From: Brevundimonas sp. UBA7506
GTDB taxonomy: Bacteria; Pseudomonadota; Alphaproteobacteria; Caulobacterales; Caulobacteraceae
Assembly (NCBI RefSeq): GCF_002479495.1
Contig: NZ_DLNQ01000005.1
Coordinates: 1 to 47,014, forward strand
Direction: 5' to 3'
DNA length: 47,014 nt
Under the pieces are notes generated by a model. The model saw only the letters and a list, made by a program, of their open reading frames with translations. It made no database searches and was not told where the DNA came from. This document shows, piece by piece, positions 7,851 through 16,374 of this stretch. Within the stretch, counting starts at the first letter, position 1. Every line of letters starts with the position of its first letter. The position numbers and the translations under genes were made by a program.

Positions 7851-8615
7851 ATGTCGGCATCGCTGGACGGGCGCCGCATCATCATCACCGGCGGCTCCAG
7901 CGGCATGGGAGCCGCCATGGTTCGCGCCTTTCCCGCCATGGGCGCGCGAGTGGCGTCGCTGGACCTCCAGTCGGTTGACGGCGCGCGGATCGTCGATGAA
8001 GCCGGGGCCGTGGCCTTCTTTCAGGTCGACGTGGCCTCGGAAGCCTCAGTGATCGCGGCCGTGGAGGCCGCCGTCGGGGCTCTGGGCGGGCTGGACGTTC
8101 TGATCCATGCCGCCGGCGTCGCGCCCTTCGCCGCCGCCGCCGAGACCACGCTGGATCTCTGGAACCATGTCATGGCGGTCAATGCGACCGGCGCCTTCCT
8201 GACCAATCGCGCCGCCTACCCGCATCTGAGAGCGCAAGGCGGGACGATCCTCAACTTTGCGTCCGCCGCCGGCGTGAAGGGGCATCCCGGCAAGGCGGCC
8301 TATGCGGCGGCCAAGGGCGCCGTCCTGGCGTGGACGCGAACCATCGCCGTCGAGTGGGGGCGGGAGGGCGTCAGCGCCAACGCCGTGGCGCCGGCCATCT
8401 GGACCCCGATGTACGACCAGACCCGCGCCGCGATGGACGAGGACCAGCTGGCGGCTCACGACGCCGTCAAGGCGCAGACCATCCCGCTCGGAGGGCGGCT
8501 GGGCGACGTCGAGCGCGACTTCGTGCCCGTGCTCGCCTTCCTGGCCTCAGACGGCGCCCGCTTCATCAACGGCCAGGTGATCGCCATCGACGGCGGCATG
8601 CTCATGGTCCGCTAG
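7851..8615 (+). CDS. SDR-family NAD(P)-dependent oxidoreductase
   Basis: A 254-residue classical SDR. It has the glycine motif TGGSSGMG (13-20), HAAG in place of NNAG (86-89), the catalytic triad Ser138, Tyr151 and Lys155 (AAYAAAKGA), and the C-terminal FINGQVIAIDGG. An acidic residue after the second strand (SLDLQ) suggests NAD preference. I chose ATG 7851, which sits seven bases behind GGGGAG; ATG 7845 is also in frame but too close to that site. It would oxidise a secondary alcohol, possibly a 3-hydroxyacyl-CoA or a ring alcohol. It lies between a terminator and an intergenic promoter, so it may be expressed separately from its neighbours. Confidence 0.92.
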   Translation: MSASLDGRRIIITGGSSGMGAAMVRAFPAMGARVASLDLQSVDGARIVDEAGAVAFFQVDVASEASVIAAVEAAVGALGGLDVLIHAAGVAPFAAAAETTLDLWNHVMAVNATGAFLTNRAAYPHLRAQGGTILNFASAAGVKGHPGKAAYAAAKGAVLAWTRTIAVEWGREGVSANAVAPAIWTPMYDQTRAAMDEDQLAAHDAVKAQTIPLGGRLGDVERDFVPVLAFLASDGARFINGQVIAIDGGMLMVR

Positions 8616-8849
8616 GGATCAGGGCCGTCAGCGGTTCCGGGACGGACGCACCGCGCATGGCTGCGTCGAAAATATTCTATTATGTGAATGCTATTTCGAT
8701 ATCAAAACAATTCTTGACAGCCCCTGTGACGACGCAGGTATTCTGTCCGCTGCTGTGCCCGCTTGCGGCCAGGACAAGAAAGCGCCGCCGGTTTCAGGCG
8801 AAGGCGCCATCGGCCGGGATCGACCGGACAAGAGACGAGGGAGAGATTG
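8616..8849 (+). promoter_or_regulatory. Promoter region of MFS transporter 1
   Basis: A 234-bp non-coding gap with an unusually AT-rich block (8660-8715). TTGACA at 8714-8719 is a perfect -35 hexamer, and TATTCT at 8739-8744 follows after a rather long 19-bp spacer. Just upstream is ATTC-N8-GAAT (within 8667-8684), a short dyad that could be an operator. The ribosome site GAGGGAGAG precedes ATG 8850. Confidence 0.5.
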
Positions 8850-10205
8850 ATGGTCGGGACCACACACAAGCCAGGCGAGAGGTCCGGCGTCGAGCCGCCG
8901 TATCCGCCGCTCAAATATGCCTGGTATGTGATTGGCGTCCTGTTCGTCGCCACCCTGCTGTCGCAGCTGGACCGGCAACTGCCTGCGCTCCTGGTCAAGC
9001 CTATTCGCGCCGAGTTCGGCATCTCCGACACCCAGTTCAGCTTCCTCCAGGGCTATGCCTTCGCCCTCTTCTATACCGTCGCGGGCCTTCCGTTCGGATG
9101 GCTGATCGACCGGACCGTGCGGCGCAACCTGATCATCGTCGGCATGGTCGTCTGGAGCGTCATGACGGTCCTCTCGGGCTTTGCGCAGAACTATAACCAC
9201 CTGGTCCTGGCCCGCATGGGCGTCGGCATCGGCGAAGCCGTGCTGGCCCCCGCCGCCTATTCCATCATCGCCGACTATGTCGCGCCCCATCGGCGGGGCC
9301 GCGCCTTCAGCGTCTACTATCTCGCCCTGGCCATCGGCTCGGGCGCGTCCCTGATCCTCGGCGCCCTGATCGCCCATCTGGTGCCCGAAGCCGGGCTGGC
9401 CCTGCCCTTCGTGGGGCAGATGGAGCAATGGCGGATGACCTTCCTCATCGCCGGCGCGCCAGGGGTGATCCTGGCCTTGATCGTCCTGACCATCCGCGAA
9501 CCAATCCGACGCGACCAGGCGTCTGGCAAGAGCAGGGCCGAAGGCACCTGGATGGAGTTCCTTCGTCATCTGGGGCGTTTCAAGTCCACCTACAGCCGCG
9601 TGCTGACCTATCCGGGAGTTGTCGCCATCATCGGTTACGGCAACCTGGCCTGGGCCCCGACCTTCTTCGATCGACGCTTCGATATCCCGACCAAGACCTC
9701 GGGTCTGATTATCGGCGTCCTGGTGGCTGTCGGCGGGCTCGCCGGCACCCTGGCGAGCGGCTACATCAGCGACCGATGGGCGACGAAGGGCGTGCCGGCG
9801 GCCCGCCTGCGGGTCGCCATGCTGGCCTGGCTGCTGGTGCTGCCGACGGTCTGCGCCTGGTCCCTTGTGGGAACGCCCTGGCTGAGCTTCCTCTTGCTGA
9901 CGCTGGTCGTCACCGGCTTCGGCATGGCTCAGGCGGCGGCGCCGACGGCGGTTCAGGAAATCACGCCCAATCGCATGCGCGGCAAGGCCGTGGCGCTCTA
10001 TCTCCTGTTCGGCGGTCTGGTGGGCATCGGCTTTGGCCCGATGTCCATCGCCCTGGTCACCGACCATGTGTTCAAGAGCGACGCCGCCTTGCCCTATGCG
10101 CTGGCCCTGGTCGGGGCGCCGGTTTCCCTGCTCGGCCTGTGGATTACCTGGTCGGGGCTCAAGCCCTATGAGCGTACGGCCCGGGCCTTGCGCGCGGAGG
10201 ACTAG
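8850..10205 (+). CDS. MFS transporter 1 (spinster-like)
   Basis: A 451-residue inner-membrane carrier of the major facilitator superfamily with about 12 hydrophobic segments. The first (YVIGVLFVATLLSQLDRQ) is followed by IRAEFGISDTQFSFLQG and WLIDRTVRR, the loop 2-3 signature. LVLARMGVGIGEA marks helix 4. The start ATG at 8850 has a GAGGGAGAG ribosome site; an upstream in-frame start would add an Arg-rich soluble leader without one. The SDTQ motif and general layout match the transporters at 21601 and 42974, so the three look paralogous. Likely role: uptake of the organic acid brought in by the TonB receptor, or its efflux. Substrate unknown. Confidence 0.92.
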   Translation: MVGTTHKPGERSGVEPPYPPLKYAWYVIGVLFVATLLSQLDRQLPALLVKPIRAEFGISDTQFSFLQGYAFALFYTVAGLPFGWLIDRTVRRNLIIVGMVVWSVMTVLSGFAQNYNHLVLARMGVGIGEAVLAPAAYSIIADYVAPHRRGRAFSVYYLALAIGSGASLILGALIAHLVPEAGLALPFVGQMEQWRMTFLIAGAPGVILALIVLTIREPIRRDQASGKSRAEGTWMEFLRHLGRFKSTYSRVLTYPGVVAIIGYGNLAWAPTFFDRRFDIPTKTSGLIIGVLVAVGGLAGTLASGYISDRWATKGVPAARLRVAMLAWLLVLPTVCAWSLVGTPWLSFLLLTLVVTGFGMAQAAAPTAVQEITPNRMRGKAVALYLLFGGLVGIGFGPMSIALVTDHVFKSDAALPYALALVGAPVSLLGLWITWSGLKPYERTARALRAED

Positions 10206-10242
10206 GGATGACGGCTCTGCGCGGCGGCCTACGAGGCCCGGG

Positions 10243-11028
10243 ATGAAGGTCGGCTGGATCGGGCTCGGGCAGATCGGGGTCCCGATGGCGCTGCGAATTC
10301 TACAGTCCGGCCATGACCTGAAGGCCTTTGTTCGAAAGCCGGCGGAGGGCGAAGACGTTCGAGCCGCAGGGGCAATCGCGTGCGGGTCCGGGGCGGAGGC
10401 GGCTATCGATGTCGATATCCTCGGCGTCTGTCTGTTCGACGATCATCAGATCCATCAGGCCTTGATCCTTGATGGCGCGCTGGCGGCGATGCGGGCGGAC
10501 AGCGTGGTCATGGTCCACACGACCGGAGATCCTGAACTCTTTGGGCGGCTGTCCGCCCATGCACCCGCCGGCGTGAGCCTGCTGGACGTCGCTTTCAGCG
10601 GCGATAGGGACGCCGTCCTGGCCGGTCGTATCGCTGTCATGGCTGGCGGGGAGGCTCAGGCCCTCGCGGCGGCGAGACCTGTTCTCGAGTCCTATGCCTC
10701 GCGCATCCTTCACGTGGGGGCTCTGGGCGACGGGCGTCGGGCGAAGCTTCTGAACAATCTCCTGTTCGCCGCGCAGATGTCGTTGGCGGCTGAGGTCCGG
10801 ATCCAGGCCGATCATTGGGGTCTGGATCCGGACCTGACGGTTCAGGCCGTCATGACCTCCAGCGGCGCCAGCTACGCCATGTCCCGGTTTCAGGGCGGCG
10901 CCACGGCGCCCGACCTCCTCGAGCGGATTAAGCCCTATCTCGACAAGGACGTCGCAATGGCCTGCGCCGCCCTCGGAGACGATCACAGGCTTCCGCTCAC
11001 GATCGCGGCGGCAGGAGCCTGGAGTTAG
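10243..11028 (+). CDS. NAD(P)-dependent 6PGDH/HIBADH-family dehydrogenase
   Basis: A 261-residue beta-hydroxyacid dehydrogenase-type protein. The N-terminal Rossmann motif is GWIGLGQIGVPMA (4-16). Then comes the substrate-binding DVAFSGDRDAVLAGRIAVMAGG (115-136), and the catalytic Lys168 lies in GRRAKLLNN. Family members (3-hydroxyisobutyrate, tartronate semialdehyde, 6-phosphogluconate dehydrogenases) are usually near 290 residues, so this one is slightly short at the C-terminus. ATG 10243 starts exactly at the Rossmann strand; the frame is open further upstream inside the MFS gene, which I treat as chance. It follows MFS 1 by 37 bp and is probably co-transcribed. It could oxidise a branched 3-hydroxy acid. 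Confidence 0.85.
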   Translation: MKVGWIGLGQIGVPMALRILQSGHDLKAFVRKPAEGEDVRAAGAIACGSGAEAAIDVDILGVCLFDDHQIHQALILDGALAAMRADSVVMVHTTGDPELFGRLSAHAPAGVSLLDVAFSGDRDAVLAGRIAVMAGGEAQALAAARPVLESYASRILHVGALGDGRRAKLLNNLLFAAQMSLAAEVRIQADHWGLDPDLTVQAVMTSSGASYAMSRFQGGATAPDLLERIKPYLDKDVAMACAALGDDHRLPLTIAAAGAWS

Positions 11029-11141
11029 GCTGCAAACCCCGGCCTCACCGTCGGCGTCGCTCCGCGGCGGGCGATGGGAGGGCTGGTGAATTTCAATCCG
11101 TCCGCGCCGCAAGCCGGCCGGTCTTGCATCAGGACGATTTC

Positions 11142-11576
11142 ATGGCCGGGACGCGCCGCCCCTCGCGCAGGCGAGACCTTCAAGGACTTACGATCACGGA
11201 GCTTGCGAGACTCGCCGGAACGACGGCGCGCGCCTTGAGGTATTATGAGGAGTTCGACCTCCTGACGCCGCATCGCGGGGGGCGCCAGGAGCGCTTCTAT
11301 TCGCCTGCTTCGGTGGGCAGGGCTCTGCAGGTGGTGAGGATGCGACGCCTCGGCGTCCCTCTGGCGGATATCGCCAGGATCCTTAAGGACGGCGACACGG
11401 GCGGACTCAGGCGGATCATCGAGGAGAGGCTGGCCGACGTGGAGAGCCAGCGCGAACAGCTTTCGGCCCTTCTGGACCGGCTCAAGTCCGACGAATCGGC
11501 GGGATGGATGCGGGAGGCCGCCCCTCGAGGCGTCGATCTTGCGCTTCGAGAGGCGTCGGACGTCGCCCTGGGTTGA
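11142..11576 (+). CDS. MerR-family transcriptional regulator
   Basis: A 144-residue regulator. The winged helix-turn-helix is LTITELARLAGTTARALRYYEEFDLL followed by the second-helix LGVPLADIARIL segment. A coiled-coil dimerisation helix (EERLADVESQREQLSALLDRL) follows, with a short tail. No cysteine cluster typical of metal sensors is present, so an organic effector or a dimer-only role is more likely. The start is ATG 11142, eight bases after AGGA; a TTG at 11124 in the same frame lacks a ribosome site. It lies 113 bp after the dehydrogenase gene and converges with the CoA-transferase. Related MerR proteins (for example LiuR) control branched-chain acyl-CoA catabolism, but a direct match cannot be shown here. 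Confidence 0.88.
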   Translation: MAGTRRPSRRRDLQGLTITELARLAGTTARALRYYEEFDLLTPHRGGRQERFYSPASVGRALQVVRMRRLGVPLADIARILKDGDTGGLRRIIEERLADVESQREQLSALLDRLKSDESAGWMREAAPRGVDLALREASDVALG

Positions 11577-11657
11577 CGCCTCGTCACACCAGTCCTGGCG
11601 CAGGTACCAACGAGAGGAAGGGCGCGGGCCGGAGTGTGAGGGCCGGCGACGCCGCCT

Positions 11658-13988
11658 TCAGGCCCGACCCGGCCCTGTCGAAGTTCGAAAGCCGCCCGCA
11701 GCCTCGTGCTCGCCCAGCATCGGCGGGCGCTGGAGCGGCGGTCTCCCGTCGCCTAGCCTTATCGGTGAAGCGAGAATCCTGACGGACCCCCCCGCGGTCG
11801 CCGGATGGGGGAGGCTTTGAACCAGATTTCGGGCGCAGACCTGAGGATCAGCCATGACCTCTTCGTAGCTGTTCACGGCGGCGCTGGGCACGCCAAGGGC
11901 CACCAGGCGTTCGAGCAGGCGTGCCCGGGGCAGACGCCGGAACCCGTGTCGCAGGGCGGTTTCCAGAGGCGATGCGCCGGGGTGGTCGTCGGACGCGGGA
12001 TGTTCGCCCGCGAGCTCTTCGCCCAGAATTGTCAGGGCGTCGAGGTGGCGGGGGCGGCTCGCGGACAGGAAGATGGGTCCGTCCAGGCACTGGTAGAGAT
12101 CCGTTGGCGATGGACCGACCCGATTGCCGCGTCTCGGCGGCTGGACCCCGGTCTCGAGATAGGCCTGAAGACTGCCGGCCTGCATGGCGACCGCCACGTC
12201 GAGCAGGGCGACGTCCACATGCTGCCCGGGGGCGGCGTCTGCGAAGCGTTGATGGAGGGCGGCGACCGCCGCCAGGGCGGCGAACTGACCGGTAGAAACG
12301 TCCATCAGGCTGGGACCCGTCTTCAAAGGGCCGCCCCCCGGCTCGCCGTCGGGACGCCCCGTCATGGCCATCAGGCCGCCCTGCGCCTGGAACACAGCGT
12401 CGTAGCCGGGTCTGCCGGCATAGGGACCGAACTGGCCATAGCCGGTGAGAGAGACATAGATCAGCCGGGGATTGAGCGTCGTCAGGCTGGCCGCGTCGAG
12501 ATCAAAGCGCGCCAGGTTGCCGGCGATGAAGTTTTCGATCAGCACGTCGGCTTCAGCCGCCAGCGAGCGAACGCGCGCCTGTCCCTCGGCGGAGGCGAGG
12601 TCCACGAGGATGGAGCGCTTGTTGCGGTTGGCGCAGAGATGGAAGGCGGATTCCAGGGTGCGGGCTCCGGTCGCATCCGTCAGGGCGTCAGGGCCGTAAA
12701 GGCGCGCGTCGTCCCCGCGACCGGGCCGTTCCACCTTCAGGACGTCCGCGCCAAGGTCGCCGAGCACCTGCGACGCCCAGGGCGCGGCCAACACCCGACC
12801 GAGATCCAGGACCTTGATCCCCTCAAGCGGCTGGGCTGGACGGACGCTGGGGGCGGGCCGGGGCGGGAGGCGACGCGGTCGGAGCCAGGAGTGATCCTGA
12901 CCGTCGGCTCCGCCGGGCTGTGGCGGCGCGGGATAGGTCAGGGGCGAGCGCGGCAGACGGAGCGGGCTGGCGACGCAGGGGAGCTCGTTTTCGTCCTGGT
13001 TGACGAGGGCGCGGGCCCTGACCTGGGGGTCGGTCGCCAGATCGGCGTAGGTGTTGATGACGGAGCAGGGTACGCCCGCCTTCACCAGAAGATCCATCAG
13101 GGCCTTGCGCGCAAAGGTCCTCAGGATCGGACCGAGAACGGCGTCGATTTCGGCGCGGTTTCGATCCCGGGCGAGGACATTGGCGAAACGCGCGTCGTGG
13201 ATCATCTCCGGGCGGCCGAGCGCCTCGCACAGTTTGGCGTAGTGCTGATCCGTCCCCGCAGAAATATAGATCACGCCGTCCGCGCAGTCGAAGGTCTGGG
13301 CGGGGTGGCCGCCGTTGCCGGCGTTGCCGCGGCGTTGCGGCTGGCGGCCGGCGACGAGGTAGTTCTGGACGACGTGCGACTGCATGGCGACGGCGACGTC
13401 GAACATGGCGACGTCCACGAAGGCGGGACCCGCATGACCGCGGAGGCGGCCGATCAGAAGCGCGATCACGCCGGTGGCGGCGTTGATCGCAGACAGGCCG
13501 GTGACAAGCGGGACGCCGATCTGCATGGGGCCGCCGCCCTCGGCGCGGTCGTCATGGCCGGTGATCGCCATCAGCCCCGCCTGCGCCTGCAGCACGCCTT
13601 CATCGGCGTCCTCGTCCCGTCGGGGGCCGGACAGCCCGTAGGGGGTAACGGAACAGACGATCAGATCGGGGTTGCAGGCCGGCGGCTGGGTCGGGTCCAG
13701 GCCGGCGAAGGCGAGGGCGCCGTCGTCCACCACGACATCCGCGTCGCCAAGCCAGGCCTCCAGGGCAGGGCGGTCGTCCGGTTCGAAGGTGATCCGCATC
13801 GAACGCTTGTGGCGGTTCAGGGCACGCCGCTCCGCCGTGTCCGCCTCGTCATGGCGCACGAGGCGCACGACGTCGGCGCCCAGTTCGGCGAGCAACTGGG
13901 CTGTGCGGACGGCCGCCGGTCCCTGTCCGAGATCAATGACCCGCAGGGCGGAGAGCGCCCGGCCGTTCGTCGAGTTGGTGGTGGTCAC
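11658..13988 (-). CDS. Tandem-fused CaiB/BaiF (class III) CoA-transferase
   Basis: A 776-residue protein built of two complete class III CoA-transferase units (about 10-365 and 385-770), joined by a Pro/Arg-rich linker (PRRLPPRPAP). Such enzymes normally have about 400 residues per chain and move CoA between carboxylic acids through an aspartyl-CoA intermediate. Aligned to formyl-CoA transferase, where Asp169 is catalytic, the second unit keeps Asp563 (PSLMDVSTG). The first unit has Thr163 (VPLVTGLSA), so it is probably not catalytic by itself. GTG 13988 is preferred because AGGGAG lies nine bases before it; ATG 13997 touches that site directly. Divergent from the IclR gene, with a palindromic operator between them. 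Confidence 0.88.
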   Translation of the reverse strand: MTTTNSTNGRALSALRVIDLGQGPAAVRTAQLLAELGADVVRLVRHDEADTAERRALNRHKRSMRITFEPDDRPALEAWLGDADVVVDDGALAFAGLDPTQPPACNPDLIVCSVTPYGLSGPRRDEDADEGVLQAQAGLMAITGHDDRAEGGGPMQIGVPLVTGLSAINAATGVIALLIGRLRGHAGPAFVDVAMFDVAVAMQSHVVQNYLVAGRQPQRRGNAGNGGHPAQTFDCADGVIYISAGTDQHYAKLCEALGRPEMIHDARFANVLARDRNRAEIDAVLGPILRTFARKALMDLLVKAGVPCSVINTYADLATDPQVRARALVNQDENELPCVASPLRLPRSPLTYPAPPQPGGADGQDHSWLRPRRLPPRPAPSVRPAQPLEGIKVLDLGRVLAAPWASQVLGDLGADVLKVERPGRGDDARLYGPDALTDATGARTLESAFHLCANRNKRSILVDLASAEGQARVRSLAAEADVLIENFIAGNLARFDLDAASLTTLNPRLIYVSLTGYGQFGPYAGRPGYDAVFQAQGGLMAMTGRPDGEPGGGPLKTGPSLMDVSTGQFAALAAVAALHQRFADAAPGQHVDVALLDVAVAMQAGSLQAYLETGVQPPRRGNRVGPSPTDLYQCLDGPIFLSASRPRHLDALTILGEELAGEHPASDDHPGASPLETALRHGFRRLPRARLLERLVALGVPSAAVNSYEEVMADPQVCARNLVQSLPHPATAGGSVRILASPIRLGDGRPPLQRPPMLGEHEAAGGFRTSTGPGRA

Positions 13989-14102
13989 GCGCCGCATCTC
14001 CCTGACTGCGAACGAGGGTGTCGGAACGGCGAGGGGGCGGCAATCCATCCTCGGGAAGCACCGCATATGCGTTGCGCCGGCCCGCCTTCGTCCCCGAAAT
14101 CG

Positions 14103-14138
14103 TTGACAATCGCTTTCTACCTAACGGATGGTAGTTAG
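14103..14138. promoter_or_regulatory. Overlapping palindromic operators between CoA-transferase and IclR genes
   Basis: TTGACA at 14103-14108 could be the -35 of the IclR gene, though a matching -10 is not clear. Immediately downstream lie two interleaved 18-bp dyads: CTACCTAACGGATGGTAG (14117-14134, perfect 5-bp arms around an 8-bp centre with CG in the middle) and CTAACGGATGGTAGTTAG (14121-14138, perfect arms). The first matches the operator pattern seen at 26158, 27024, 38531 and 40504, suggesting control by the TetR protein encoded at 39786-40433 or by the IclR regulator itself. Confidence 0.55.
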
Positions 14139-14172
14139 AAACCCTCAAAGAAGGGATGCAGGGAGTGAAGCT

Positions 14173-15096
14173 ATGGATGCTTGTGCCTATCCCGCGGCGC
14201 CGACACGCGCGCCTCGTCGATCTTCGACCGCCAGCCGGGCTTCCACGCTCCTGGCCTCAGACGCCAAACGCATCAAGTCGGCCGAACGGGTCCTTCAGGT
14301 GCTCGAGTATTTCGCGACCCGACAACAGCCGGAAGCCACCGTCATGGACATCGCCAAGGCGCATGGCCTGCCGCAGTCCTCGACGTCGGAACTGCTCAAA
14401 TGTCTTACCGCCCTGGGCTATCTCGCTCATGATCCCTTCCGGCGCACCTATGTGCCGACCGCCCGCGTGGCCTTGCTGGGGGCGGGGGTTTCGCCCCTGC
14501 TGCTGCGCGGCGGGCCGCTGATGGACATGCTGACCGATCTGAACGAGCAGACCGGGGAGTTCGTGGTTCTGGGCATGCCCGTCGGCCTGGTCGTCCGGTA
14601 CGTCCATGTTCTGCCCTCGACCCGCCTGGTCACGACGATTGTCCCCGACTGCAGCGCCTTCCCGCTGCACACGGCCATGGGGCGGGCGCTCCTGTCGGCT
14701 TTGCCCGACGACGCCGTTCGCAAATTCGTCCACCGTCTGAACGCACAGGTTTCCGAGAAATGGCGCGTGGCGCCCTCGGCGGTCCTCGCCGAAGCGGTCG
14801 AGATCCGGCGGCTGGGCTATGCGGTGACCTCCAACTCCGTTTGGCGCGGCGGCGGCATGGTCTGCGCGCCCTTACCCGATTGCGGCGACGGACAGTTGCT
14901 GGGCGTCGGCATCGGCAGCGACGCGCAAACCACGCTCGAGCGCGCCGCGGACTTCGCCGAACGGATCCGGGCCGCGACGGCCCGACACCTGTCGGGCCGC
15001 GCGACGGAAACGCGGTTCAGGCGAAGTGCAGGCGTCGATACCGGCCGCGGAAATAGAGGAGCGGATCCCGTCTCGGTTCGAAACGCGCCCGTATGA
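14173..15096 (+). CDS. IclR-family transcriptional regulator
   Basis: A 307-residue regulator. The N-terminal winged helix (about 36-95) includes SAERVLQVLEYFA, VMDIAKAHGLPQSSTSELLK and LGYLAHDPFRRTYVPT. The effector domain (about 105-270) shows TGEFVVLGMPVGLVVRYVHV and the conserved LHTAMGRALLSALP. IclR proteins bind small aromatic or acyl ligands and often control adjacent catabolic genes. ATG 14173 has GGGAG about eight bases before it. The last 40 or so residues, rich in Arg and Gly, go beyond the family's usual end. They are encoded by the antisense of the convergent hydrolase gene, an 80-bp overlap, so this tail is probably not conserved. Confidence 0.9.
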   Translation: MDACAYPAAPTRAPRRSSTASRASTLLASDAKRIKSAERVLQVLEYFATRQQPEATVMDIAKAHGLPQSSTSELLKCLTALGYLAHDPFRRTYVPTARVALLGAGVSPLLLRGGPLMDMLTDLNEQTGEFVVLGMPVGLVVRYVHVLPSTRLVTTIVPDCSAFPLHTAMGRALLSALPDDAVRKFVHRLNAQVSEKWRVAPSAVLAEAVEIRRLGYAVTSNSVWRGGGMVCAPLPDCGDGQLLGVGIGSDAQTTLERAADFAERIRAATARHLSGRATETRFRRSAGVDTGRGNRGADPVSVRNAPV

Positions 15097-16222
15097 CCTC
15101 GCCGACGAAGATCCGATGGTCGCCGCCGTCGTGAACGGCGTGCTTGCGACAGAGGAAGACGGCGAGCGATCCTACGAGCGCAGGTACGCCGTCATGCCAG
15201 GGTTCGAACGCGGTCTCGGCGAAACGGTCTTCGCCGGGGCGTGCGAACCGGTCGGACGTCGGCTGCTGGCCGATGTGCAGGACATTGACGGCGAAGGTCG
15301 ACGACGTCTCGAAGGCCGCCAGGGAACCGGCGCTCCGCGCCAGGCAGAAGAGCAGGAGCGGGGGGGCCAGCGACACCGAGGTGAAGGAGTTTGCGGTCAG
15401 GCCCACCGGGGTCCCGTTCCCGTCCGTCGTGGTGACGACGGTGACGCCGGTGCCGAAGCAGCCCAGGGCGTCGCGCAGGGTCCGCACATCCGAGCCCGAT
15501 TGATAGGCCATGGGGTCGCGCGGGGCCTCGGTCTCGAGGAACTCCAGAAGGAGGGCCTGGAACCGCTCGGGTTGATCGGCCGCGACATCATGAGACGCGC
15601 CCTCAATCTCCACATGGCGGGCGTTCGGGGCCCGGCGCGCCATGGACTCACGCGCCTCCAGGCTGACCAGCCGGTTGTCGGCGCCGTGAAGGATCAGGAG
15701 CGGCAGCCGGACCTGGCCCAGCACCGACTCCAGCGTCTGTTGCAGGGTCGCCATGTCCAGGCCTGTGGTCCAGCGCGGGTCGGCGCCCTCGTCCGGCCGC
15801 GGGTCCCGCGCGAGGCGGCGGACCGCCTCGGGATCAAGGTCTGGCGCCACGCCCGCCGTGACGACGCCCGCCGCCAGGTGGGCGCCGTCGTCCGCGATCG
15901 CTGCAAGGGCGATCGCGGCGCCCAGGGCGACCCCGACGATCACGGGGCGCGTGGGCAGGGCGCGCAGGAGGGCGCGAAGGTCCTCGGCGTAGGCGTCCAG
16001 GTCGTAGCGGCCGTCCGCGGGGCGTGCGCTCCGGCCGTGGCCCCGCAGGTCCGGGCAGAGAACATGCCGGCCGGCGGCCACCAGCGCTTCGGCCGTCTGC
16101 CGCCAGGCGACGGCGCTCTGGCCTCCCGTATGGACCAGAACCACGCCGGGGTCCTCGGGAGAGCCGTGGCGCTCGACCGACAAGACGACGCCGCCAAAGC
16201 CGCGAAAGGTCTCGGTTTTCAT
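15017..16222 (-). CDS. Alpha/beta-hydrolase-flavin reductase fusion
   Basis: A 401-residue two-domain protein. Residues 1-235 form an alpha/beta-hydrolase: HTGGQSAVAW oxyanion region (31-40), CPDLRGHGRS (56-65), acid Asp182 (HGADNRLV) and His211 (GASHD). The nucleophile elbow reads GVALGA, with Ala99 where the catalytic Ser (GxSxG) should be. Residues 238-401 form an HpaC-like flavin reductase: LRDALGCFGTGVTVVTT, GLTANSFTSVSLAPPLLLFC, FAVNVLHIGQQ. Met238 would be a normal start for a free flavin reductase, which supports a gene fusion. Such reductases supply reduced FMN/FAD to two-component monooxygenases, but none is seen in this window. Ring-cleavage C-C hydrolases use the same hydrolase fold; the missing Ser speaks against ordinary esterase activity. 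Confidence 0.85.
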   Translation of the reverse strand: MKTETFRGFGGVVLSVERHGSPEDPGVVLVHTGGQSAVAWRQTAEALVAAGRHVLCPDLRGHGRSARPADGRYDLDAYAEDLRALLRALPTRPVIVGVALGAAIALAAIADDGAHLAAGVVTAGVAPDLDPEAVRRLARDPRPDEGADPRWTTGLDMATLQQTLESVLGQVRLPLLILHGADNRLVSLEARESMARRAPNARHVEIEGASHDVAADQPERFQALLLEFLETEAPRDPMAYQSGSDVRTLRDALGCFGTGVTVVTTTDGNGTPVGLTANSFTSVSLAPPLLLFCLARSAGSLAAFETSSTFAVNVLHIGQQPTSDRFARPGEDRFAETAFEPWHDGVPALVGSLAVFLCRKHAVHDGGDHRIFVGEVIRARFEPRRDPLLYFRGRYRRLHFA

Positions 16223-16308
16223 CTTGGATTCTCCCTGCGCACCGGCGTCGGTCCGCAGGCCAGGCTAGAGGGCCCGGCCGCGGATCGCGCGGGGGCGAAG
16301 CAAACATC

Positions 16309-16363
16309 GCATCCCCGATGCTCCAGCCGGGACCGGGGATGCTATCGGTCTGTCAACGACAGA
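16309..16363. promoter_or_regulatory. Inverted repeats in the divergent hydrolase/ECH promoter region
   Basis: In the 152-bp gap, GCATCCCC (16309-16316) and GGGGATGC (16335-16342) form perfect 8-bp arms 18 bp apart, with a third GATGC at 16317-16321. Directly before the ECH ribosome site lies TCTGTC-AAC-GACAGA (16349-16363), perfect 6-bp arms. These could be operators for a local regulator such as IclR. The words differ from the CTAAC palindromes elsewhere. Confidence 0.4.
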
Positions 16364-16374
16364 GGAGCGAGATG

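Noticed and set aside
11805..14138. A 777-codon open frame on the plus strand
   Set aside because: It is antisense to the tandem CoA-transferase, whose motifs are unmistakable. The frame's protein is low-complexity in Arg, Gly and His.
16349..16363. TCTGTC-AAC-GACAGA as another member of the CTAAC operator family
   Set aside because: The GACAG arm is shared, but the spacing is 3 instead of 8 and no central CG is present, so it does not fit the pattern.
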